Shown: piece after piece, positions 8,290 through 14,649 of the stretch
How the letters are laid out: each line of letters begins with the position of its first letter
How positions within the stretch are numbered: position 1 is the first letter of the stretch
From: JBBFMJ01 sp037441225
Lineage (GTDB): Bacteria; Acidobacteriota; Thermoanaerobaculia; UBA2201
Reading direction: 5' to 3'
Assembly (NCBI GenBank): GCA_037441225.1
Contig: JBBISU010000067.1
Coordinates: 1 to 17,161 of the forward strand
Length of the DNA stretch: 17,161 bases
Position numbers and translations under genes: made by a program
Notes under the pieces: model-generated
Seen by the model: only the letters and a program-made list of their open reading frames with translations
Database searches by the model: none
Told to the model about the DNA's origin: nothing

Positions 8290-9002
8290 AAAAGTTTTTA
8301 TTGATTATCTTATTTTTTTACTCTACCACAATGATTTCGCAGGAAGCAAGTTTATATTTGAGGTATGGTAAGTGGAAAAATGATTTAGGCGATACCACAA
8401 TTACTTTTTCAAATTTAATTGAACTTGGAAAAGATATGGGCTTGAATGATAAAAGTTCAAATACCTGGGGCATTCTTTACAGGGGTTTAAAACATAGATT
8501 TTCCTTTGAATTATTTTCAACTACTAATTCGGAAAAGGTTCTACTGGAAAAAGATATTGAATTTGGAGGGACAAACTTTTATGAAGGACAAGAAGTTTCA
8601 ACTTATTTTAAATTGGAGATTAAAGAATTTGAATATTGGTATCCTCTTTTTTCATCTCCACTTTTTAAAACAGGCATAATTTTAGGTGTTGATCAGGTTA
8701 GAACAAAAAGTATGATGGAAGATGTTTCTGTTAAAAGCGACGAAACATTTCCTTATATTGGCTTTGGCAATACTATAATTTCTCCTCGTTCAAAGGTTTA
8801 TATAGATATTCTATTGACGGCAACTCAAATAAATGATATAAACTCAATAAGTGGAAAAATTGAAACTGGCATTGATTTATTTCAAAATATTGGATTTTAC
8901 ATGGGCTTAAAGAAAGTAAAAATTGAAATGGAAAATAAAGAGGAATTTCAAATGGACTTGAATATGACTTCTTTTTATGTGGGGGCATATCTTCGTATTT
9001 AA
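8286..9002 (+). CDS. Secreted protein, predicted outer-membrane beta-barrel
   Basis: The protein is 238 residues with a clear signal peptide (about residues 1-20, Lys-rich start, hydrophobic core, probable cleavage near ISQ/EAS). The mature part has many short alternating polar/hydrophobic strands with aromatic ends, such as SLYLRYGKW, HRFSFELFS and the terminal SFYVGAYLRI, with polar loops between them. That pattern fits an 8- to 10-strand outer-membrane barrel. I do not recognise a named family. It lies between the J-domain gene (4-bp overlap) and the lytic transglycosylase gene (26-bp overlap), so the three are co-translated and probably act on the cell envelope. Confidence 0.75.
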   Translation: MKKFLLIILFFYSTTMISQEASLYLRYGKWKNDLGDTTITFSNLIELGKDMGLNDKSSNTWGILYRGLKHRFSFELFSTTNSEKVLLEKDIEFGGTNFYEGQEVSTYFKLEIKEFEYWYPLFSSPLFKTGIILGVDQVRTKSMMEDVSVKSDETFPYIGFGNTIISPRSKVYIDILLTATQINDINSISGKIETGIDLFQNIGFYMGLKKVKIEMENKEEFQMDLNMTSFYVGAYLRI

Positions 9003-9666
9003 AAATTTATTTTTTCTTCAAATTTTATATTATCTTGTAGTTTTACAGGATGGAAGTTTTATAAAGGTTAAGGATTTTGAAAAAAACAAAAAAAATTATA
9101 TTTTATATTTGGAAAATGAAGGAAAAATAAGAATTCCAGAGGAAAGAGTTGAAAGTATAATAGAGGATGAAATCACAAAGGAAACTTTTGAAAACCCTTC
9201 TCCCTCTCTTAAATTAAAGCCCTTTCAAGAATTTCCTTCAATAGAAGTTCCTTATGGAAATTTGCTTGCAAAAGCAGCAAAAAGACATAACATAAATCCC
9301 TTGCTTTTGTATTGCGTAATGGTTGTAGAATCAAATGGGAATCCTTATGCTATATCAAAAAAAGGAGCAGAAGGATTGATGCAACTTATGCCTTCAACTG
9401 CTTTAAGGTTTGGTGTAAAAAATACTTTTGACCCAAAAGAAAACATAGAAGGTGCTTCAAAATATTTAAATTATTTAAATGATATATTTGATGAAAAATT
9501 AGAGCTTGTTTTATCTGGCTATGTATGTGGTGAAAATTGTGTAAAAAAATTTGGAAAGGTTCCAGAATATAGAGAAGTTCAAGATTATATAAATAAAATT
9601 TTTAAAAAATATGAAGAAATTAAACAAAAAAATACAGTTGAAAAAGATATCAAATTAGCGCAGTGA
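8977..9666 (+). CDS. Lytic transglycosylase, SLT/GH23 family
   Basis: Cleaves peptidoglycan glycan strands in the periplasm, 229 residues. Residues about 8-23 are a hydrophobic export or anchor segment. A small beta-rich domain follows (LQDGSFIKVKDF, IRIPEERVESI), as in many acidobacterial-type transglycosylases. The SLT domain spans about 90-210, with catalytic Glu118 in VVESNGNP and the motif GAEGLMQLMPST. The usual AYNAG motif is replaced by GYVCG, followed by a second Cys (CGENC, 184-188), a possible disulfide. The ATG overlaps the upstream gene by 26 bp and has no clear SD, so translation is probably coupled. No better start is visible. Confidence 0.88.
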   Translation: MWGHIFVFKNLFFLQILYYLVVLQDGSFIKVKDFEKNKKNYILYLENEGKIRIPEERVESIIEDEITKETFENPSPSLKLKPFQEFPSIEVPYGNLLAKAAKRHNINPLLLYCVMVVESNGNPYAISKKGAEGLMQLMPSTALRFGVKNTFDPKENIEGASKYLNYLNDIFDEKLELVLSGYVCGENCVKKFGKVPEYREVQDYINKIFKKYEEIKQKNTVEKDIKLAQ

Positions 9667-9866
9667 TCCGTTATCTGTGTCCGTTCTCCGTTGTCCGTGT
9701 TTCAGATGAATATTGTGGCACTTCGTAGGGGCGGGGCTTGTCCCCGCCCGAATAAATAAATTTACAAATTTTGATAATTAAAAATTAGAAAAGTAAGGTC
9801 AATTCTTCAATTGCCCTTATCCTTTTTAAAAAAGGACACGTACACAGTAAACGGAAAACGGACTTT
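9667..9866. repeat. MITE-like composite of inverted TCCGT repeats around a GC-rich palindrome
   Basis: Begins directly after the transglycosylase stop. On the left, TCCGT occurs at 9667, 9680, 9687 and 9694, with 7-nt spacing for the last three. On the right the same unit is inverted: ACGGA at 9851 and 9858, again 7 nt apart, plus GGACACG at 9834. Between them lies a GC-rich stem-loop at 9729-9749. The arrangement resembles dispersed intergenic repeats of many environmental bacteria. It has no coding capacity. Mobility is an inference. Confidence 0.55.
9729..9749. repeat. GC-rich palindrome (REP-like stem-loop)
   Basis: A perfect 8-bp stem GGGCGGGG/CCCCGCCC with a 5-nt loop, preceded by TAG, in otherwise very AT-rich DNA. 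Its composition is unlike its surroundings and matches the widespread TAGGGGCGGG-type dispersed palindromes. It could terminate transcription weakly, but no U-tract follows directly. Confidence 0.7.
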
Positions 9867-10085
9867 GATTGTATTATCAGTATCTTCGGGTGACTATAAG
9901 GGTCTCTCTTACAATTCTTTAATCTTTGCCCCTTTATTGTCTCTTATAAGGAAAAAGTAGTTGTTTCCCTTTCACAATTTAATTTCAATTGCATTTTTTT
10001 GGTTAAGAAATATGTTATGCTTTGAAAAGAGGCACAAATGCTTAAATATATAATGTTGAAAAATTAGAAGAACTAAAAAGAAAGT
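9867..10085. other. Remaining gene-free DNA between convergent operons
   Basis: No intact gene was seen between the repeat element and the last glycosyltransferase gene. Two possible relics are visible. On the minus strand a 20-codon fragment ending at 9909 reads GNNYFFLIRDNKGAKIKEL, with a stop just upstream. On the plus strand an AAGAGG site at 10027 precedes an ATG at 10038 that stops after 9 codons, while the -1 frame continues as NVEKLEELKRKFKYKI to 10102. A weak TTGCAT/TATGTT promoter-like pair lies at 9989-10016. These look like decayed gene ends, but the support is weak. Confidence 0.3.
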
Positions 10086-11102
10086 TCAAATATAAGATTT
10101 AATAACTTCCAATATATTTTTTGTTAAATTTTCTGGATTATTACCCTTTATATTTAAATTATCAAAAAAATTTAAAAAATCTTCATAATTTTTTAACAAA
10201 AGTTCCAATTTTTCTTTTAATTCTTCTTTATTAACCAAATTAAATAAAAAAGGGTAATCTTTCCCTAATAATTCTATATTTGCAGGAATTGCTGAAGCAA
10301 TTGGGATTGTCTTTAAAAGAATTGCTTCCAATAAAGGTATATTGAAGCCCTCCCAGAGGGAAGGGGAAATAAGTGCTTTTGCTTTTCCTAAAATCTCAAT
10401 TAAATCTTTTGGCTTTAGATTTTTAAAAACTTTTACATTTTTCATATTTATATCTATTGGACAAATAAGATATAGGTAATAATCTTTATTATTTCTTGAA
10501 AAATCATTCCAAAAATCTAAAAGAAATTTTAAGTTTTTATGGGGTTTATTGTTTCCTATAAAGCAAAAATAATTTTCCTTTTTAAATTCATAATTTTTGT
10601 AAAATATTGGATCTGTTGAATTTAGGACTTTAAAAATTTTATTTTTTGATTTAGGAAAAATTTCTTCCACCTCTTTTTTTGTTGTCTCTGAAACTACAAT
10701 AATTTTTTTTGCTTTTTTTATAGAATAAGATATATAGGGCTTATATAAAAAATAGCCAAATTTCTTTTTATAAAAATCTTTAAATCTCAAAGGTATCAAA
10801 TCATGAATTGTGATTATAGTATCTTTTGAAAAGATTGAATAGTTAAAAAAAGGGTTGTAAAGCAATTTATGCTTTATTTTTCTTGTAAATAAACCAAAGA
10901 AAAAGAAAGAAAAAGGGTTATATTCTCCAAAGGGAAATATATATTGTTTTAAAGGGATTTCTTTTTTCTTTTTTTTTAAAATTATCTCAAAGGAAAAACC
11001 ATCAATTTTATTATTTATAATTTGAGACAAAAATGCCCTCAAATGCGTCCCCACTCCAAAATCATCAATTTTTCTTCCATCAATTAGGACTTTATATACC
11101 AA
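10086..11102 (-). CDS. GT4-family glycosyltransferase (third of three)
   Basis: Predicted retaining, GT-B fold sugar transferase of 338 residues, cytoplasmic and probably membrane-associated. The N-terminal acceptor-side domain starts LIDGRKIDDFGVGTH, with the glycine-rich loop of the family. TIHDLIPL follows in the middle. The C-terminal donor-binding domain has the E-x7-E motif at Glu251-Glu259 (WEGFNIPLLE). The common EPRKN segment is NKPHKN here. It overlaps the preceding glycosyltransferase by 19 bp. Of the three it is the most divergent. Sugar donor and acceptor cannot be told. Confidence 0.87.
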   Translation of the reverse strand: MVYKVLIDGRKIDDFGVGTHLRAFLSQIINNKIDGFSFEIILKKKKKEIPLKQYIFPFGEYNPFSFFFFGLFTRKIKHKLLYNPFFNYSIFSKDTIITIHDLIPLRFKDFYKKKFGYFLYKPYISYSIKKAKKIIVVSETTKKEVEEIFPKSKNKIFKVLNSTDPIFYKNYEFKKENYFCFIGNNKPHKNLKFLLDFWNDFSRNNKDYYLYLICPIDINMKNVKVFKNLKPKDLIEILGKAKALISPSLWEGFNIPLLEAILLKTIPIASAIPANIELLGKDYPFLFNLVNKEELKEKLELLLKNYEDFLNFFDNLNIKGNNPENLTKNILEVIKSYI

Positions 11103-12079
11103 TCAATTACCTCTTTATATTTTAATGCAACCTCTTCCCAACTTAAAATATAACTTTTTTCTTTTCTTATCTTCCCTTTCAATACAACCTCTATTGCTTT
11201 TTTTAAACTCTTAAAATTAAGATTTATCAAAATTAAAGATTTAATTTTATATTCTTCTGTTGCTGGAACTTTAGTTGATATAATTGGTGTACCTTCTAAT
11301 CCTGCTTCCAATAGAGGGAGTCCAAAGCCTTCATAAGAAGAGGGATAAATTAAAGCAAGGCATTTTCTTAAAAGAAAATATTTTTCTTCCTCGCTTACAT
11401 AACCAATTATTTTTACATTATTAGGTATTTTTTTTAACTTTACTTTCCATCCCTTATCTCCTGCAATATAAAGGTTTGGGAGGTTTTTCTTTTCTTTCCA
11501 AAATTCAATTAAAAATTCCAAATTTTTCCTTGGCTCAATTGTACCCAAATATAAAAAGAATTCATCTTCTAATTTTTCTCTTTCCCATTTTGTCTCTCTG
11601 TTAAAAACATTGCAACCAGGCGGGATCACAAATACATTCTTCTTTTGAAAATAATTTTGAATTTCCCTCTTAATTTTATTTGAAAGGGTTATTATGCAGG
11701 AATTTAAGATTGTCTCTTCAAGAAAAGGAAGAGTAGTTATTCTAATTTTTAATTTATGCCACTTTGGAAATAAAAAAGGGGTTAAATCTTGGATTATTGT
11801 TATACTTTTTTTCTTTGTTTTATAGGGCTTTGCATTTAAAGGACAAAAAAGAATATCATCTTCTACCAATCTTGGAAAGAAGATATGAAACCAAAGGGAG
11901 CCTAATGTTTCGGGACCAATCAATATTTTTCCTTTAAAATCTTTTGGGATATAAAAATTTTTATGGGCACATAAGGAAATTTCAAAATGTTTGGATAAAG
12001 GCAAAACCAAATTTTTTGTAAAATATCCAATTCCAGTTAAATTTCCACAAAGTGCCCTTCCATCAAAGGTAATTTTCAT
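11084..12079 (-). CDS. GT4-family glycosyltransferase (second of three)
   Basis: GT-B fold glycosyltransferase of 331 residues. The N-terminus FDGRALCGNLTGIGYF contains the donor/acceptor loop TGIG. IIQDLTPFLFP is the family's mid-domain HD-type motif with Gln-Asp. The C-terminal half has YLGTIEPRKNLEFL and the E-x7-E motif at Glu250-Glu258 (YEGFGLPLLE). Its ATG overlaps the stop of the first glycosyltransferase by 4 bp (ATGA), and its 3' end overlaps the third by 19 bp. The three paralogs probably add successive sugars to one lipid-linked or surface glycan. Confidence 0.9.
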   Translation of the reverse strand: MKITFDGRALCGNLTGIGYFTKNLVLPLSKHFEISLCAHKNFYIPKDFKGKILIGPETLGSLWFHIFFPRLVEDDILFCPLNAKPYKTKKKSITIIQDLTPFLFPKWHKLKIRITTLPFLEETILNSCIITLSNKIKREIQNYFQKKNVFVIPPGCNVFNRETKWEREKLEDEFFLYLGTIEPRKNLEFLIEFWKEKKNLPNLYIAGDKGWKVKLKKIPNNVKIIGYVSEEEKYFLLRKCLALIYPSSYEGFGLPLLEAGLEGTPIISTKVPATEEYKIKSLILINLNFKSLKKAIEVVLKGKIRKEKSYILSWEEVALKYKEVIDWYIKS

Positions 12080-13365
12080 TTCAAGACCTTTAAAAAAATT
12101 TCAAAGGTTTCTTTTGTTGTTTTTTCCCATTTAAAATTTTTAACAATTTCATAACCCCTTTTAATCAAATTTTCCCTTAAATCTTTATTTTCCCATAATT
12201 TTATTACACCTTCAGCAATTGATTTTCCATCCTCTTCTACATAAAGGCAGCCATCTTTCCCAATTTCAAGCATAGAACTCTTTCTTGTTGTAATTACAGG
12301 GCAACCAAAATAAAAACCTTCCAAAATTGGAAAACCAAAGCCCTCATAATGAGAAGGGAATAAAAGACAGAAAGCATTTTGATAAAAAGATCCCAGCTCT
12401 TCTATTTTTAAATAATAATAATGAAAGATATAATCCTTATATTTACTTTCTTTAATTTTTTTTATAATATCCTCGCATTTCCAACCAATTTTTCCAACTA
12501 AAATTAAATTAAAAGGATATTTCTTTTCCCTTAAAATTTCAAAGGCATTTAGAATTCCAACTATATTTTTTCTTGGCTCAATTGTAGAAACAAATAAAAG
12601 ATATGGTTTATTTACTTGTATATCTTTTTTAAAAGGAATAGAATTAAGCCCAAGATAAACAACTTTTGTTCTTCTCTCATTCATTTTTAACAATTCAATT
12701 AAATCCTTTTCTGTACTTTTTGAATCGCATATAATTTTTTCTGCTTGATACAAAGTTTCAGGGAGGTATTTTTGCAAATTCCTTAATGTTTCTTTTTGCA
12801 AATATTGGGGATAAACTTTAAAAGTGCAGTCGTGGATTGTGGCAACAATTGGCGAAGTAATTTTAAATAATGGTGGTGGGAAATAGTTTGGTGCAAAGAA
12901 TAAATCATTTCTATCAATTAAAATAAAAAAAGGTATAAAAACTTTTTCCATAATTTGAAACCAGAAGTCTCTTGAAGGAAACAAATTTTGATTTAAACCA
13001 TAGGTTCTTATTCTAAGGTTTTTAAAATCAGAAAAAGATACATAAAAATTATTTGAGTTTTCTTCAGGGAAAAAGGTTCTTCCATAAAGATTTATTTTTA
13101 TGTTTTCATAATTTGAAAGATTTTTTAAAAGATGAAAAGAATACCATCCAATTCCAGTCAAAGGTTCCAAAAAAGGATAACCATCGTAGCCAATAGTTAT
13201 TTTATTTTGTAAACCCTTTGATCTTTTATAATAATTTAAAAAGGAGGAAAAAAATGTTCCTCCTATGTCCCTTGATAAATTGACTAAAAGCATAAAGGTA
13301 TGATATGCTTTTTTAAAAATGAAATATATTCTTTTAATTTTAGCCATAATATTTTTAATTTTCAT
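12076..13365 (-). CDS. GT4-family glycosyltransferase (first of three)
   Basis: GT-B fold glycosyltransferase, 429 residues from the first ATG. The family homology starts near residue 56 (ITIGYDGYPFLEPLTGIGWY). ATIHDCTF, FVSTIEPRKNI and the E-x7-E motif at Glu341-Glu349 (YEGFGFPILE) follow. The N-terminal 50 residues are an extra basic, partly amphipathic segment. Start choice is uncertain. The ATG at 13365 has no SD and overlaps the divergent gene at 13319. The ATG at 13293 (residue 25) would avoid the overlap. A good minus-strand promoter at 13403-13376 would start the mRNA just before 13365, favouring the longer, nearly leaderless form. Confidence 0.87.
   Translation of the reverse strand: MKIKNIMAKIKRIYFIFKKAYHTFMLLVNLSRDIGGTFFSSFLNYYKRSKGLQNKITIGYDGYPFLEPLTGIGWYSFHLLKNLSNYENIKINLYGRTFFPEENSNNFYVSFSDFKNLRIRTYGLNQNLFPSRDFWFQIMEKVFIPFFILIDRNDLFFAPNYFPPPLFKITSPIVATIHDCTFKVYPQYLQKETLRNLQKYLPETLYQAEKIICDSKSTEKDLIELLKMNERRTKVVYLGLNSIPFKKDIQVNKPYLLFVSTIEPRKNIVGILNAFEILREKKYPFNLILVGKIGWKCEDIIKKIKESKYKDYIFHYYYLKIEELGSFYQNAFCLLFPSHYEGFGFPILEGFYFGCPVITTRKSSMLEIGKDGCLYVEEDGKSIAEGVIKLWENKDLRENLIKRGYEIVKNFKWEKTTKETFEIFLKVLK
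13280..13309 (+). promoter_or_regulatory. Predicted promoter of the membrane-anchored protein gene
   Basis: TTGACT (13280-13285), an 18-nt spacer, then TATGCT (13304-13309). The start site would fall near 13316, about 3 nt before the ATG at 13319. That fits the lack of a Shine-Dalgarno sequence and suggests a leaderless transcript. Confidence 0.45.
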
Positions 13366-14128
13366 TTATTATAAAATTATAACACCATATCCCATTCCTT
13401 CAAAATATTATGATCCAGAAAATTCAAAATATCATATTTTTATGAAGGAAAAGGCAGTTATAAAATTTTTTACAAAATATAATTTTTTTATAAAATCACT
13501 CCATATTTCTGGTGATGAAAAAGAAATAAAGGCAGTTGAAATTCAAAGTTTTTTGCCATTTTTTTTCTTTAAATTTTTTAAAATAAATGGTTTTAATTTA
13601 AAAAAGACAGATTATGGTGCTTGTTATTTTAAAGAAAAGGGTGATTTGAAAGAGTTAGATTTAAAAGGCGAAAGTTTTGGCTTTTTTAAAACAAAACCAT
13701 TGATAAATTTTAAGTTTAAAAAAAATGAAAATTTTGAATTTGAAAGTATAGTAAAAAAAGAAGCAAAAGAGGATTATTTTGCTTTAAAAGATGGTTTTGA
13801 TATTGAGGTTTATAGGGCATCTTCCCCACATTTCAGTTTGCTTTTTCCTGAAATTGAAGATATAGAAATTTATTATAAAAAAGATTCTGCATATTTGAGA
13901 ATGATGGAAGGGGGAAGGAAAAAAGAATTAAAATTTGGCAATTTTGAAAATTTTAAATATAAGAAAGAGAAGTTATCTTTTTATCTTAAAGCAAAAGATA
14001 TGGAATACTTAAAAAAATTTATAAAAAACCCTTTCCTTGAAAACTTAAAAGAAATAGAAATTAAGTGTTATAATAAAAAAAATTTTGAAATCTGCAATGG
14101 GCGTTTTTTGATTAAAAAAGGTATTTAA
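13319..14128 (+). CDS. Single-pass membrane-anchored protein of unknown function
   Basis: The protein is 269 residues and not recognised. Residues 3-20 form a strong hydrophobic helix after MK, with no obvious cleavage site, so it is probably an N-terminal anchor holding a soluble domain outside the inner membrane. The rest is rich in Lys, Glu and Phe, with alternating short strands (FGFFKTKPLINFKFKKNENF). Its 5' end overlaps, in divergent orientation, the long form of the first glycosyltransferase gene (47 bp). No SD is seen and a leaderless start is proposed. A link to glycan assembly or export is suggested only by position. Confidence 0.75.
   Translation: MKYILLILAIIFLIFIYYKIITPYPIPSKYYDPENSKYHIFMKEKAVIKFFTKYNFFIKSLHISGDEKEIKAVEIQSFLPFFFFKFFKINGFNLKKTDYGACYFKEKGDLKELDLKGESFGFFKTKPLINFKFKKNENFEFESIVKKEAKEDYFALKDGFDIEVYRASSPHFSLLFPEIEDIEIYYKKDSAYLRMMEGGRKKELKFGNFENFKYKKEKLSFYLKAKDMEYLKKFIKNPFLENLKEIEIKCYNKKNFEICNGRFLIKKGI
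13376..13403 (-). promoter_or_regulatory. Predicted promoter of the glycosyltransferase operon
   Basis: On the minus strand TTGAAG (13403-13398), a 16-nt spacer, then a perfect TATAAT (13381-13376). A second TATAAT lies at 13373-13368. The start site would be near 13369, about 4 nt before the ATG at 13365. The promoter lies inside the divergent gene at 13319-14128. Confidence 0.5.
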
Positions 14129-14233
14129 GAAAATTTAATTTTTAAAAGAAGGAAGACATCTTTCTGTTTACTTGCTTGCCCTTTTTAAAAAATATGATTT
14201 AAATTTTTTTCAAAATCCTAATTAAAATTCCCC

Positions 14234-14260
14234 TTGACAACCGTTTTTTTTTTGTAAAAT
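14234..14260 (+). promoter_or_regulatory. Promoter of the small Cys-rich gene, with T10 spacer tract
   Basis: A consensus -35 TTGACA (14234-14239) is followed by a 15-nt spacer containing ten T residues (14244-14253) and a -10-like TAAAAT (14255-14260). The spacer is shorter than the optimal 17 nt, so changes in tract length would alter promoter strength. Confidence 0.65.
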
Positions 14261-14279
14261 AAATTGAAAATTTATTTTT

Positions 14280-14285
14280 AGGAGG
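14280..14285 (+). promoter_or_regulatory. Strong ribosome binding site (AGGAGG)
   Basis: A full consensus Shine-Dalgarno 4 nt before the ATG at 14290. It fixes the start of the small secreted protein and contrasts with the SD-less, leaderless-looking genes elsewhere in the window. Confidence 0.85.
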
Positions 14286-14289
14286 TTGT

Positions 14290-14640
14290 ATGAATGGTTT
14301 TAAGTTATTTGTTTTATCTTTTATTAGTATTTTTTTGTTTTTTTCTTTTGCTCTATTTGCCGATGAGAAAGAGGAAGGAAAAATTGAAAAGAATTCTCTA
14401 ATTGTGCCTTTGAAAATTTCCAATGAAAAATTATCTCAAGATTTTGAAAATGAAAAATTGCAAGAAGAAAAGCAATGCAAAAAATTAGATGAAAGCTTTT
14501 TTAAAAAAAAATCTAATCTCTGCAGGACACATTCAAATTCAAAATGTGGAACTGGAGGTGTTTGCTATTCTGGTTTTCAAAATTACGAATGCACAGTTTG
14601 CTTTGATCCGAAAGATGGTTTTAGATGCCAAAATTTTTAG
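14290..14640 (+). CDS. Small secreted Cys-rich protein, EGF-like spacing
   Basis: The protein is 116 residues. Residues 1-24 form a signal peptide, probably cleaved after ALFA. A charged, low-complexity linker (about 25-62) leads to a Cys-rich module. Seven Cys lie at 63, 78, 86, 92, 101, 104 and 113. The last six have spacing C-x7-C-x5-C-x8-C-x2-C-x8-C, close to an EGF-like domain but with CxxC instead of CxC between the fourth and fifth. KCGTGGVC and FQNYEC also look EGF-like. The first 12 codons lie in the 100-bp repeat. A promoter and a perfect SD precede it, and a 9-bp gap leads to the next gene. The function is unknown; an extracellular binding or adhesion module is possible. Confidence 0.82.
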   Translation: MNGFKLFVLSFISIFLFFSFALFADEKEEGKIEKNSLIVPLKISNEKLSQDFENEKLQEEKQCKKLDESFFKKKSNLCRTHSNSKCGTGGVCYSGFQNYECTVCFDPKDGFRCQNF

Positions 14641-14649
14641 GGATAAAAA

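Larger units (their letters stand above)
14226..14325. repeat. 100-bp perfect direct repeat, copy 1 (promoter, RBS and signal-peptide start)
   Basis: Identical base for base to 16166-16265, 1,940 bp downstream and in the same orientation. It holds the -35 and -10 hexamers, a T10 tract in the spacer, a small AAATT/AATTT dyad near the predicted start site (14261-14273), the Shine-Dalgarno AGGAGG, and codons 1-12 of the reading frame. It ends exactly at a codon boundary. Looser similarity extends about 8 bases further left, to 14218, with a 1-base indel. Confidence 0.97.

Noticed and set aside
9667..9698. CRISPR array
   Set aside because: The repeated unit is only 5 bp at 7-nt steps, with no repeat-spacer structure and no cas genes.
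14199..14423. Minus-strand open frame sharing a peptide with another at 16004-16276
   Set aside because: The shared peptide is only the reverse reading of the 100-bp direct repeat (promoter and signal-peptide codons). Both frames lie opposite convincing plus-strand features.
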